Assembly: GCF_900105055.1 (NCBI RefSeq)
Contig: NZ_FNTA01000004.1
Coordinates: forward strand, 5,549,501 to 5,613,500
Length of the DNA stretch: 64,000 nt
Reading direction: 5' to 3'
From: Amycolatopsis lurida
GTDB lineage: Bacteria; Actinomycetota; Actinomycetes; Mycobacteriales; Pseudonocardiaceae
Position numbers and translations under genes: made by a program. Positions 57,263 through 64,000 of this stretch are shown here, in pieces; position 1 is the first letter of the stretch; the number at the start of each line of letters is the position of its first letter. The notes under the pieces are model-generated. The model made no database searches. It had not been told where the DNA came from and was given only the letters and a program-made list of their open reading frames with translations.

Positions 57263-58522
57263 TCACTGCTCTTCCTTGTCCTCCGGCGGTTTCTCGTTCG
57301 CGGCGGGCGGGATGGCCTTCGTCAGCTCGACGATGGTCTTCCCGGCCATGCCCGACGCGCCGTAGGTCGGGTCGCTGAGGATCTTGAGCCCCGTTTCGAG
57401 CTTGTCGAGCGCGCCCGCCGCCTTGGGGAACCTCGTTTTCAGGTCGCCGATCGGGAAGCTGTTCCAGTAGTCGTACCGTTCCAAGATCTTCTTGGCGTCG
57501 GGATGCCCCTCCAGCTCCTTCGCCAGCTTCTCGCGCACCACCCTCGGGGGTATGTCGCTGAGTTTCTCCGGCTTGGGCTTCGGAGCGTCGGGCGTCGCGT
57601 CCGGAGTGCTGTCGCCCGGCTTCGGGGGCGGGCCTTCGATCGGCTTCTTGCCGCCGGGCATCGGTGTACCGCCGGCGGGTTTCGGCTTGGGCAGCTTGAC
57701 CTTGCCGCCACCGAGCGTCAGCTTGACGACGTCGTCGGCCGCGCCGCGGGTCTTCGCCAGGATCTTGAGCATCTCGGCGAGCTTCTTGGCGACGTCGGCG
57801 ATCTGCTTGGCGATCTTGGCGATCGCCACGGCCACCGTGGTCATGATGGAGGTGATCGCCGCGATGATCGAACCGCCGAAGGTGACCGGCGCCAGTGCCA
57901 CCGCCACGATCGCCGCCTTGAGGATGCCGGCCAGCGTCATGGCGATGATGTCGCGGACGATGCCTCGGACCGCGCCGATGACGGCACCGGCGATCCCCAT
58001 CTGCTTGCCCGCGAATTCGATGTATCCGGCGAGCGCCTCGATCTGGGCGGCGACGCCCTCCATGTCGGCCCGGAAGGTGTCGGCGGACTCGCCCGTCCAC
58101 TTCTCCATGAACTTCTTGGTGGCGTCCCCGTGGTCCTTCGACCACTCCCGCACTTCGGCGGCCTCTTTGTAGATCGCCGTCTTGGCCGCCTCGATGCCCT
58201 TCGGGTCGCCCAGCAGGAAGTCCAACGGCCAGCGGAAGATGACGATGTGCTCGATCAGCCAGCCGATCCCGGCGGTGAGCAGCGATCCGATCGGATCGGC
58301 GACCATGCCGAGGATCTCGATCGCCATCCCCGCCGAGGCCAGTCCGATGCTGAGGCTGTCCCCTTCGTCGACGGCTTTCTTCAGCGAGAACGCGGAATCG
58401 AAGAAGCCCGCGCCCGTGGTGTCGCCGCTGCCCGCGAGGAAGTCGTTCTTCTCGTCCTTGAAGTCGCCGGCCTTCGTGCCGGTGTTGTTCCCGAAATCGT
58501 TGCGGTGGTACTCGTCGCTCAC
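57263..58522 (-). CDS. WXG-domain, proline-rich type VII secretion-associated protein
   Basis: A 419-residue protein. A WXG-like helical hairpin spans about 110-165 with W142-T-G144 in KWTGESADTFRADM. Before it (60-105) and after it (170-235) lie long hydrophobic stretches, GIAGAVIGAVRGIVRDIIAMTLAGILKAAIVAVALAPV-like, resembling PPE-type helices. A Pro/Lys-rich linker (about 275-330) leads to a C-terminal 90-residue domain of unknown fold. It is a plausible type VII substrate or effector. The GTG overlaps the upstream gene as GTGA. Confidence 0.72.
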   Translation of the reverse strand: MSDEYHRNDFGNNTGTKAGDFKDEKNDFLAGSGDTTGAGFFDSAFSLKKAVDEGDSLSIGLASAGMAIEILGMVADPIGSLLTAGIGWLIEHIVIFRWPLDFLLGDPKGIEAAKTAIYKEAAEVREWSKDHGDATKKFMEKWTGESADTFRADMEGVAAQIEALAGYIEFAGKQMGIAGAVIGAVRGIVRDIIAMTLAGILKAAIVAVALAPVTFGGSIIAAITSIMTTVAVAIAKIAKQIADVAKKLAEMLKILAKTRGAADDVVKLTLGGGKVKLPKPKPAGGTPMPGGKKPIEGPPPKPGDSTPDATPDAPKPKPEKLSDIPPRVVREKLAKELEGHPDAKKILERYDYWNSFPIGDLKTRFPKAAGALDKLETGLKILSDPTYGASGMAGKTIVELTKAIPPAANEKPPEDKEEQ

Positions 58523-58851
58523 TTGACCTTCACCTCGTCGATCCCCTTGCCGGCTTCGGTGATCAGCCTCTCGGTCTCCTGCTCGTTGGCGTTGTACTGC
58601 TTCGCCGCCTCGCGCACCCTGTCCGAGAACTCCTGCACGTTCTCCGAGTACTTGTTGAGGTGGTCCCGCGCCTTCCCGCAGTGCATGCTCGCGCCGGCGC
58701 CGTAGATCTGGCCGCCGAAAATGCCGAAGATGCCGGGGTCCGCCACGCAACTGCCCACCATGTCGGCGCTCTTCCGCAGCGCGTCCTCGAGTCTGCCGAG
58801 GTGACCGGCGAACTCGTTCATGGTTTCCGTGTCGACACCGAATCCGGTCAC
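58519..58851 (-). CDS. Small type VII secretion target (EspC-like, YxxxE motif)
   Basis: A 110-residue helical-hairpin protein of WXG100/EspC size. It lacks a clear WXG but ends with Y86-NAN-E90, the YxxxD/E export signal of type VII substrates, followed by a charged tail. It overlaps the YbaB-like gene and the WXG protein gene by 4 bases each, so the three are made together and may be a co-secreted pair with a cytoplasmic helper. Confidence 0.78.
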   Translation of the reverse strand: MTGFGVDTETMNEFAGHLGRLEDALRKSADMVGSCVADPGIFGIFGGQIYGAGASMHCGKARDHLNKYSENVQEFSDRVREAAKQYNANEQETERLITEAGKGIDEVKVK

Positions 58852-59423
58852 CAGGGGCTCATTTCATCGTCGTCGGGGGAGGCCGGTCGCCGGGGTCGCG
58901 GCGCCGGGGGGTTCGGCGGCCGCACGGGACGGCCCGGCTGCGGCGGCATCGGAGGACCGGCGTGCGGGGGTGGCGGAGGCCGGTATCCCGCCTGCGGACG
59001 CGGAGGCTCGTTGTGCGCCTCCGGCGCCCACTTGTCCTGTTCCGGGTCCCCCGGCGCGGTCTCCTCGTCCTCCACCTTCGGCAGGAAGGTGCGGACCAGC
59101 TGGGCGGCCTCGTCTTCGCCGTTGATCTCGGTGTAGGACTCGGTGACCTTCTCGACGGTCCTGCGCTGGGCCGTGCGCACCGTCTGCATGACCAGAGAGG
59201 AGAGCCGTGCCGGTCCCAGCGAGGTGGCCCGGTTGCCGAACTCGATGGCGCTCAGCGATCCGTTGGCCTCGACCGTCACCGTCACCGAGCCGTCGGGAGA
59301 GGTCACCGTGGAGGCCGAGGCGGTGAACGCGGCCGTCAGGGCTTGGGCTTTTTCCTCGAGTTTCTTGGCCTCTCGCTCCAAAAGGAGTGCGAAGTCCTCA
59401 CCTGCGTCGAAATTGGGTTGCAT
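58848..59423 (-). CDS. YbaB/EbfC-family DNA-binding-like protein
   Basis: A 191-residue protein. Residues about 10-110 match the YbaB/EbfC fold: a helix (LLEREAKKLEEKAQALTAAF), three strands (VTSPDGSVTVTVEANGSLSAIEFGN) and a long helix (LVMQTVRTAQRRTVEKVTESY). The tail is Pro-rich and disordered. In actinomycetes YbaB-like genes often head type VII substrate cassettes, as here. ATG 59423 is chosen since the upstream frame has no ribosome-binding site. It may be a chaperone or regulator for the cassette. Confidence 0.8.
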   Translation of the reverse strand: MQPNFDAGEDFALLLEREAKKLEEKAQALTAAFTASASTVTSPDGSVTVTVEANGSLSAIEFGNRATSLGPARLSSLVMQTVRTAQRRTVEKVTESYTEINGEDEAAQLVRTFLPKVEDEETAPGDPEQDKWAPEAHNEPPRPQAGYRPPPPPHAGPPMPPQPGRPVRPPNPPAPRPRRPASPDDDEMSPW

Positions 59424-59659
59424 GCGTCGCCTTGGCCTGGTCGGGATGGAACACGATCGGAGAGAGTGCGAGAGGTCGACGAGGCGTACACCCCCGGCTT
59501 CCCAGCACGGAGGGTAGACCGGCCGTTCCGGCCCCGCAGTGGACCGGTGGGTCACCGGCTGATTCGCCCGTATCGTTACCAGCGGGCAGGTACCGGGACA
59601 ACCCCGGTGATCGAGGACTGCCCGAAAGGTCTCCGGGAGTGGTGGATCGGGGAAGGGCG

Positions 59660-60115
59660 ATGATCGTGCGGGCCGCCGATCGAGACGACGTCATGGCCAT
59701 CTGCCGCTTCGGCGAGGGGCAGGTCCGAGCTCATTACGCGTCGTTGATCGGCGAAGAAACCGCTGCCCGGCAGGTGCGGATGCGGTGGAACGAAACGGAC
59801 ATCGCGGGCGCCGTGGCCCGGGGCTGGGTCGTGGTCGCCGACGAAGGCGGGTGTCTCGCCGGGGTCGGGCAGTGCGACGGCGACGGCGACGAGTACGTGA
59901 TCCGCAAGCTGTGCGTGCATCCCCGGCATCGCGGTGGCGGGCTGGGGGCACGGCTGCTCGATGTCCTCATCGGACAGTTGCCCGCGGACGCCGAACGCGT
60001 GCACGCCGAGCACTTCGTGGCGGACGAACGCGCGGGAGCCTTCTGCGAGCGCGAGGGTTTCACGGTGGAGCGGATCGAACTCGGCGTGGTGTGGCGCGTG
60101 CGTGATCTTCGCTAG
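59660..60115 (+). CDS. GNAT-family acetyltransferase
   Basis: A 151-residue GCN5-related acetyltransferase. The acetyl-CoA loop is IRKLCVHPRHRGGGLGARLLDVL near residues 78-100 (R-x-x-G-x-G/A type), followed by AFCEREGF. ATG 59660 has a GGGGAAGGG region upstream. It is divergent from the YbaB cassette and its 3' end overlaps the convergent kinase-like gene by 4 bases. The acceptor is unknown. Confidence 0.87.
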   Translation: MIVRAADRDDVMAICRFGEGQVRAHYASLIGEETAARQVRMRWNETDIAGAVARGWVVVADEGGCLAGVGQCDGDGDEYVIRKLCVHPRHRGGGLGARLLDVLIGQLPADAERVHAEHFVADERAGAFCEREGFTVERIELGVVWRVRDLR

Positions 60116-60693
60116 CGGAGGTTCCGGGCGAGGGGCCCGTCGAGCCAGCGATCGACCTGACGCTGACCACGCAGGCGGACGACGACGAGGTCCGGATACC
60201 GGTTCTCGGCGATGACCTTGCGCACGCGGGCCCGGATGATCGGGTGGTAGCGCCAGGCGAGTTTGACGATGTGGTCGCGATCGGTGAAGAACGTGTGCAG
60301 CGGGCCTTCGACGTTGCCTCCGGCGATCTTCGAACCGCGCCCCACCCGGCGTTTCAGTGTCCGGACGACCGTGCGCGCCACGGTCATGGCCCGCGGATGA
60401 TCGAGCCAGACCAGGACGTCCAGCCGCTCGGTCATCCGCTCCCGGACCTCCTCGCCCTGCCATTCGATGGCCCACTCGTCGCCGCTGATGAAGTCCAGGA
60501 CGTCGGCCTGCCAGGTCTCCCGCACCGTCCAGCCCGGGGCGTGGAAGAAGGACTCGAACTCCACGTACGGCAGTCCCATGCGCTCGCACAGGGTTCGCGC
60601 GAGCGTCGACTTGCCGGATCCGGCGGGGCCCGCGACCGCGGCCCGGCGGATCCGGCGCGACGGAAGAGCGTCGTCCGGTCCGATGATCTTCAT
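60112..60693 (-). CDS. P-loop kinase-like protein (adenylate-kinase/FlaR-like)
   Basis: A 193-residue P-loop NTPase. Walker A is GPAGSGKSTLA at residues 22-32, then YVEFESFFHAPGW and VLVWLDHPRAMTVARTVVRTLKRR as in the FlaR/DNA-topology-modulation family of small kinases. An AWRYHP-containing helix forms the lid. The substrate is unknown. It stands 16 bases downstream of the SRPBCC gene on the same strand. Confidence 0.85.
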   Translation of the reverse strand: MKIIGPDDALPSRRIRRAAVAGPAGSGKSTLARTLCERMGLPYVEFESFFHAPGWTVRETWQADVLDFISGDEWAIEWQGEEVRERMTERLDVLVWLDHPRAMTVARTVVRTLKRRVGRGSKIAGGNVEGPLHTFFTDRDHIVKLAWRYHPIIRARVRKVIAENRYPDLVVVRLRGQRQVDRWLDGPLARNLR

Positions 60694-60709
60694 GCGAGGA
60701 GCTTATTCG

Positions 60710-61345
60710 CTACCGGGTTTCGGCGGCCTTCTTCAGGTCCTTCAACCAGATTTCGAGGCCCTGCCCGAGCATCGCGGTGGAGCCGGGCACGTCCTTGTCG
60801 ACCTGCGGACCGGTGTGGCTCTCCTCGGTGCGGACGATGACGCCGCCGGGCACCTTGACGAAATTCCACACGTGGACGCCGTCGATGTGCATACCGCCGG
60901 GACCGTCGAGGGGGCCGGTCCAGCGAAGGCACTTGCCGGGCTGGAGCTGCCGAACGGTGGAAACGATGGTCACGTCGCCGGGCGGATAGGGCAGGCCCGG
61001 CGGGACGGGAATGGTCCACTGGAAGCGGGAATGCTTGCGCAGCGGACCGGGGTCCAGGCGTTTCATGGTGACGGGGATGGCGGGGTTCTGCCAGGACGGC
61101 CAGGCCTCCACGTCGGTCTGCAGGTTCCAGATGGTGCGCAGCGGCGCCTTGACGAAGATCTCCGTCCGGTAGTGCACCTTGGCGGACCGATCGATGCCTT
61201 TGCCTTGGCAGGTGAGCGAAGCCGGCTTGTGGTGGGCCGGAGTCGCCTGGGCGGGCGTCGTGGCGCCGAGGACGCCGGCGAGCGCCAGCGGGACCGTGAG
61301 CAGGGCGGCGCGTGTGCTGATCCGGCGGCGTGCGGTGCGGAACAT
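60710..61345 (-). CDS. Secreted SRPBCC-fold protein
   Basis: A 211-residue exported protein. Residues 1-35 are a Sec/Tat-like signal (RTARRRISTRAALLTVPLALAGVLGATTPAQA). The rest is a START/SRPBCC helix-grip domain (VHYRTEIFVKAPLRTIWNLQTDVEAWPSWQNPAIPVTMKRLDPGPLRKHSRFQWTI region and VKVPGGVIVRTEESHTG). Cytoplasmic relatives bind lipids, polyketides or hormones. A signal peptide on this fold is uncommon and suggests a cell-envelope lipid carrier. Cysteines in LTCQGKG and PGKCLRW might pair. Confidence 0.82.
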   Translation of the reverse strand: MFRTARRRISTRAALLTVPLALAGVLGATTPAQATPAHHKPASLTCQGKGIDRSAKVHYRTEIFVKAPLRTIWNLQTDVEAWPSWQNPAIPVTMKRLDPGPLRKHSRFQWTIPVPPGLPYPPGDVTIVSTVRQLQPGKCLRWTGPLDGPGGMHIDGVHVWNFVKVPGGVIVRTEESHTGPQVDKDVPGSTAMLGQGLEIWLKDLKKAAETR

Positions 61346-61379
61346 GTCTCTTTCTCCTTCGCTCCGTTAGCGTCTCTCT

Positions 61380-61419
61380 CTATAGTTAGAACCTATAGCG
61401 AACGCGCCGTGAGCGTCAA
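61380..61419 (-). promoter_or_regulatory. Promoter and CTATAG-repeat operator of the SRPBCC gene
   Basis: On the minus strand TTGACG (61414-61419), a 16-base spacer and TATAGG (61392-61397) form a strong promoter. Two copies of the self-palindromic CTATAG (61380-61385 and 61393-61398) overlap the -10 region 13 bp apart, which looks like a repressor site. Confidence 0.5.
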
Positions 61420-61475
61420 GAGGGAGTTCCTGTCGAGGCGAAGGCCGCCACTGTCTACAAAGGACCGAGGGGGAC

Positions 61476-61528
61476 GTTGTGAAAGCCACTTTCGCAACCT
61501 TCAACGTTGCGGAAGTGGCTTTCACAAC
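61476..61528. repeat. Dispersed palindromic element, copy 4
   Basis: Arms 61476-61498 and 61506-61528 (23 bases, one mismatch) flank the loop CTTCAAC, the same loop as in copy 1 at 21563-21615. It lies beyond the 3' end of the DinB-like gene and behind the SRPBCC promoter. Confidence 0.8.
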
Positions 61529-61559
61529 CCCTCCGGTACCTGGGGCACGCGGGCGGGAC

Positions 61560-62138
61560 TCAGGCCGAGCGGCCGAGGAAGGCCAGGAACCGCGCCTGCG
61601 CGTCGGCGTCCGCGGGCGGTTTCACCCGCGGCCCGAAGGTGCCCGGCGTGCGGCTGATGATCAGCCGGGCGAGGGAGAACGACGGGGCGACGAGGTCCGG
61701 ATCCATGCGCACGTCCATCCCGAGCGCGGAACCGATGTCCCAGGTGTGCACCAGGGTGTCGAACGTCAGCAGCGCCAGGTAGTCCGTGACCGTCGCGTCC
61801 GGGCGGTTGGCGACGTACCACGCGGGAGCGGGGCGGCCGAGCAGGTCGCCGGTGACGACGGCATCGGCCGCTTCCCGGGCCGCGCGCCATACGGCCGGTG
61901 GGTCTTCGCCGGCCAGCTCGCCGGGTTTCTCCGATCCCGCGGGCCCGTTCTCCACCGTGAATTCCCGGCCCGACGCGTGGTGGCGAAGTACCTCCAGTCC
62001 CCAGATGACGTGCCCGGTCACGTCGCGCACCGTCCAGTGTGCGCACGCCGACGGCGCGTCCCATCGATCGGGCGGCACGGCGGCGAGCACGGCGTCGAAG
62101 GCGTCTTGTGTCCGCCGGTGGCGATCCAAGGTTTCCAT
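61560..62138 (-). CDS. DinB/maleylpyruvate-isomerase-like metal-binding protein (TIGR03086 type)
   Basis: A 192-residue four-helix protein of the mycothiol-dependent maleylpyruvate isomerase/DinB superfamily. The N-terminal block WDAPSACAHWTVRDVTGHVIWGLEVLRHH carries the first metal-binding His, and THTWDIGSA near residue 135 (LVHTWDIG) carries the second. Relatives in actinomycetes act with mycothiol; the reaction here is unknown. It follows the E1 beta gene by 9 bases on the same strand and could be co-transcribed with it. Confidence 0.8.
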   Translation of the reverse strand: METLDRHRRTQDAFDAVLAAVPPDRWDAPSACAHWTVRDVTGHVIWGLEVLRHHASGREFTVENGPAGSEKPGELAGEDPPAVWRAAREAADAVVTGDLLGRPAPAWYVANRPDATVTDYLALLTFDTLVHTWDIGSALGMDVRMDPDLVAPSFSLARLIISRTPGTFGPRVKPPADADAQARFLAFLGRSA

Positions 62139-62147
62139 GGGTTCCTC

Positions 62148-63131
62148 CTAACGCAGCGCCGCGTTGACGGCGGCCGTCAGTTCCGCCGCCCCGGGCACCA
62201 GGGCCTTGTCGAGCGCGAGGGCGTACGGGATGACGGTGCCGTCCGGACGGCAGACCCGCCTCGGCGGCGCCACCAGATCGAATTCCTCGGCCGCCGTCGC
62301 CACGATCTCCGCGCCCAGCCCGCACATGCGGTTCGAGTCGTCGATCACGATCAGCCGCCCGGTCTTGTCGACCGATTTGCGCAGGCACTCCCAATCGAAG
62401 GGGTAGACCGTGCGCGGGTCGACGATCTCGATGTCGACCCGGTCCGCGAGCTTCTCGGCGACCTCGATCGCCGTGCCGACATGCTGGCCCACCGCCACGA
62501 CCGTCAGGTCGCCGCCTTCCCGGACGACGTTGGCCTGCCCCAGCGGCACGATGTCCTCTTCGCCCGCGTACGAGACGTCCGTCGCGCCCAGCAGCGGAGA
62601 AGGAGCGAACACGGCCACCGGATCCGGGTCCTGGATCGCGGCCCGCAGCAGCCCGTACGCGTCGGCGGCCAGACCCGGGACGACGGTCTTGATCCCCGCG
62701 TGCGCGAGCAGGCTGTACGGGTTGTCCGAATGCTGGCCCGCCCAGCCGAACCGCGAACCCGATCCGGACACGAGATACGTGACCGGGATCCGGACCTGCC
62801 CGCCGGTCATCAGGGAGAACTTGTGGGCCTGGTTCACGATCTGCTCGAAGACCAGGTAGATCAGCGAGGAGATCTGGAATTCGATCACCGGTTTCTTGCC
62901 CGCCATCGCCGCGCCGGTCCCGAAACTGGTGAAAGCCTGTTCGGACAACGGGGTGTCCAGCACGCGCTCCGGGCCGAACCGGGGCAGCAGTCCCGAAGTG
63001 ACTCCGCTCGCCCCGACCCCGACGTCCTCCCCGAGCAGGAAGACGTCCTCGTCGGCGGCCATCTCGTCGTGCAGGGCGCGGTTCATCGCGTGCATGTAGC
63101 CGAAGTTCTCCGGCGAAGGCAACCCGCTCAC
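62148..63131 (-). CDS. 2-oxoacid/acetoin dehydrogenase E1 component, beta subunit
   Basis: A 327-residue transketolase-like pyrimidine-binding subunit. The ThDP-contacting Glu is in FLLGEDVGV near residue 36, followed by LDTPLSEQAFTSFGTGAAMAGKKPVIEFQ and GGQVRIPVTY. The C-terminal transketolase-C domain ends with a typical APPRRVCRPDGTVIPYA segment. GTG 63131 overlaps the alpha stop as GTGA. Alpha and beta form the decarboxylating E1. No E2 or E3 gene is seen up to 62148, where a DinB-like gene follows instead. Confidence 0.92.
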   Translation of the reverse strand: MSGLPSPENFGYMHAMNRALHDEMAADEDVFLLGEDVGVGASGVTSGLLPRFGPERVLDTPLSEQAFTSFGTGAAMAGKKPVIEFQISSLIYLVFEQIVNQAHKFSLMTGGQVRIPVTYLVSGSGSRFGWAGQHSDNPYSLLAHAGIKTVVPGLAADAYGLLRAAIQDPDPVAVFAPSPLLGATDVSYAGEEDIVPLGQANVVREGGDLTVVAVGQHVGTAIEVAEKLADRVDIEIVDPRTVYPFDWECLRKSVDKTGRLIVIDDSNRMCGLGAEIVATAAEEFDLVAPPRRVCRPDGTVIPYALALDKALVPGAAELTAAVNAALR

Positions 63132-64000
63132 AGGATCACCCCCGGCCGGACGGCGGTGGCTCCCGCGTACAGATACATGAGTGCGTCCTTCGGATCGGGC
63201 GATGGGGCGTTCTTCGCGAACTCGACCGCCTCGTCGATGGTTTCCTTGACAGCCGCGTCGATCCCGGCGACGACGTCTTCGCCGAGCTGATCGCCCAGCA
63301 GCGGGATCGGATCCTTCGTGCGCCAAAGCGCGACCTCGTCGGGGTCGCGGAACTCGACACCGAGGAGTTCGAGCACGGAATGGTGCCCGAAGAACCGGTA
63401 CGTCCGGCATTCCAGGAACGCCGGGCCACGCCCCGCGCGAACCCCTTCGAGCAGTTCCGCCGCGGCACTCTCCACCGCTTCGACGTCCATGCCGTCGACA
63501 CTGCGCGAAACCAGCCCGAAGCCTTCGGCGCGCCGGGTCGCGCCTCCCGCCAGCCCCGCTTCGAGTTTGAGGCTCGTCGCGTACTGGTTGTTCTCGCAGA
63601 CGAACAACACCGGCAGCGACCAGATCGCGGCCAGGTTGAAGGCTTCCAGCAGGACACCCTGGCTCATCGCGCCGTCGCCGAAGAAGCTGACGACGACCTC
63701 GGAATCGCCACGGGCTTTGGCCGCCCACGCGGCACCGGAGGCGATCGCGCCGCCCGCGCCGACGATTCCGTTGGCGCCCAGGATGCCCAGCTTCATGTCC
63801 GCCGCGTGCATCGATCCGCCGCGGCCCTTGTTGAACCCTTCGAGGGTGCCGAGGAGTTCGGCGAGCAGGCGGCGCGGTTCCGCGCCCTTCGCCAGTACGT
63901 GACCGTGTCCCCGGTGGGTGCTGGTGATGCCGTCGCGCTCGGTCAGGTTCGCGCAGATGCCCACGGCGACGGCCTCCTGCCCGATGTACGGGTGGATCCC
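63128..64000 (-). CDS. 2-oxoacid/acetoin dehydrogenase E1 component, alpha subunit (5' end outside window)
   Basis: The last 290 residues of an E1 alpha subunit; the start lies beyond base 64000. The ThDP motif GDGAMSQG...NN is complete, ending in FVCENNQYATS, and THRGHGHVLAKG and GRGGSMHAADM are typical of the AcoA/PdhA group. Binding to the beta subunit is shown by the 4-base coupled overlap. The short ordering alpha-beta and the sequences resemble acetoin/pyruvate dehydrogenases more than branched-chain types, but the substrate is not fixed. Confidence 0.92.
   Translation of the reverse strand, partial: GIHPYIGQEAVAVGICANLTERDGITSTHRGHGHVLAKGAEPRRLLAELLGTLEGFNKGRGGSMHAADMKLGILGANGIVGAGGAIASGAAWAAKARGDSEVVVSFFGDGAMSQGVLLEAFNLAAIWSLPVLFVCENNQYATSLKLEAGLAGGATRRAEGFGLVSRSVDGMDVEAVESAAAELLEGVRAGRGPAFLECRTYRFFGHHSVLELLGVEFRDPDEVALWRTKDPIPLLGDQLGEDVVAGIDAAVKETIDEAVEFAKNAPSPDPKDALMYLYAGATAVRPGVIL

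Overview
The window looks like chromosomal DNA of a high-GC actinomycete, most probably Pseudonocardiaceae (Amycolatopsis-like). This is inference from very high GC, GTG/TTG starts, rare TTA codons, many leaderless promoters, a WS/DGAT acyltransferase, a type VII secretion-associated cassette, an ECF42/DGPF pair and many short operons with 4-base ATGA/GTGA overlaps. I see no rRNA, tRNA, CRISPR array, prophage or insertion sequence. About 68 protein genes are supported; the first and last run off the window.

Layout. 1-3.1 kb: a divergent catabolic pair (Asp/Glu-racemase-fold enzyme; 2-hydroxyacid dehydrogenase plus amidase). 3.1-6 kb: ArsR regulator with MFS exporter, then an aldo/keto reductase. 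5.9-10.3 kb: a complete PQQ cofactor operon (pqqA-C-D-E-B, with a 28-codon pqqA) divergent from a secreted PQQ-type sugar dehydrogenase. 10.3-14.6 kb: WS/DGAT, CPWA-type glutathione-transferase-like enzyme, FAD oxidoreductase, flavin/PPOX protein. 14.7-21.5 kb: a five-gene operon (ThDP enzyme, hydantoinase/oxoprolinase A and B, SDR, GntR/FCD regulator) with a perfect palindrome between the -35 and -10 of a leaderless promoter. 21.8-36 kb: aminotransferase, GlxA-like regulator divergent from an imine reductase, small stress/resistance enzymes, IclR/SDR pair, two PH-domain membrane proteins, PAC2 protein, MarR regulator with twin operators facing a hemerythrin fusion. 36.3-37.9 kb: ECF42 sigma factor with its DGPF protein. 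38-45.9 kb: minus-strand cluster of 2OG-Fe(II) oxygenase, EmrB-type exporter, UDP-sugar dehydrogenase, an unrecognised beta-helix-like protein, Gfo/Idh oxidoreductase and FAD dehydrogenase, which looks like a small uncharacterised biosynthetic cluster. 46.4 kb: membrane-anchored HTH/lectin-like protein. 47.7-53.6 kb: six tightly coupled genes (methyltransferase, FecCD permease, ATPase, lipoprotein receptor, cysteine-synthase-fold PLP enzyme, ATP-grasp ligase), the best candidate for an undescribed system: make-and-import of a small amino-acid-derived, possibly metal-binding compound. 53.6-64 kb: Tat-signal SDR, lipoprotein, TetR/SDR pair with twin operators, RidA, a type VII secretion cassette, GNAT, kinase-like ATPase, SRPBCC, DinB-like protein, and the E1 beta and alpha subunits of a 2-oxoacid/acetoin dehydrogenase.

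Non-coding structure is rich. Long perfect inverted repeats without T-tracts lie at many gene ends; several share a GAAAG-CCA-CTTTC core and recur across 40 kb. A 21-base tandem repeat (three and two copies) occurs at 27.0 and 47.5 kb. Eight genes have a -10-like hexamer 6-7 bases before the start codon, and several of these promoters carry a palindrome fitting the adjacent regulator.
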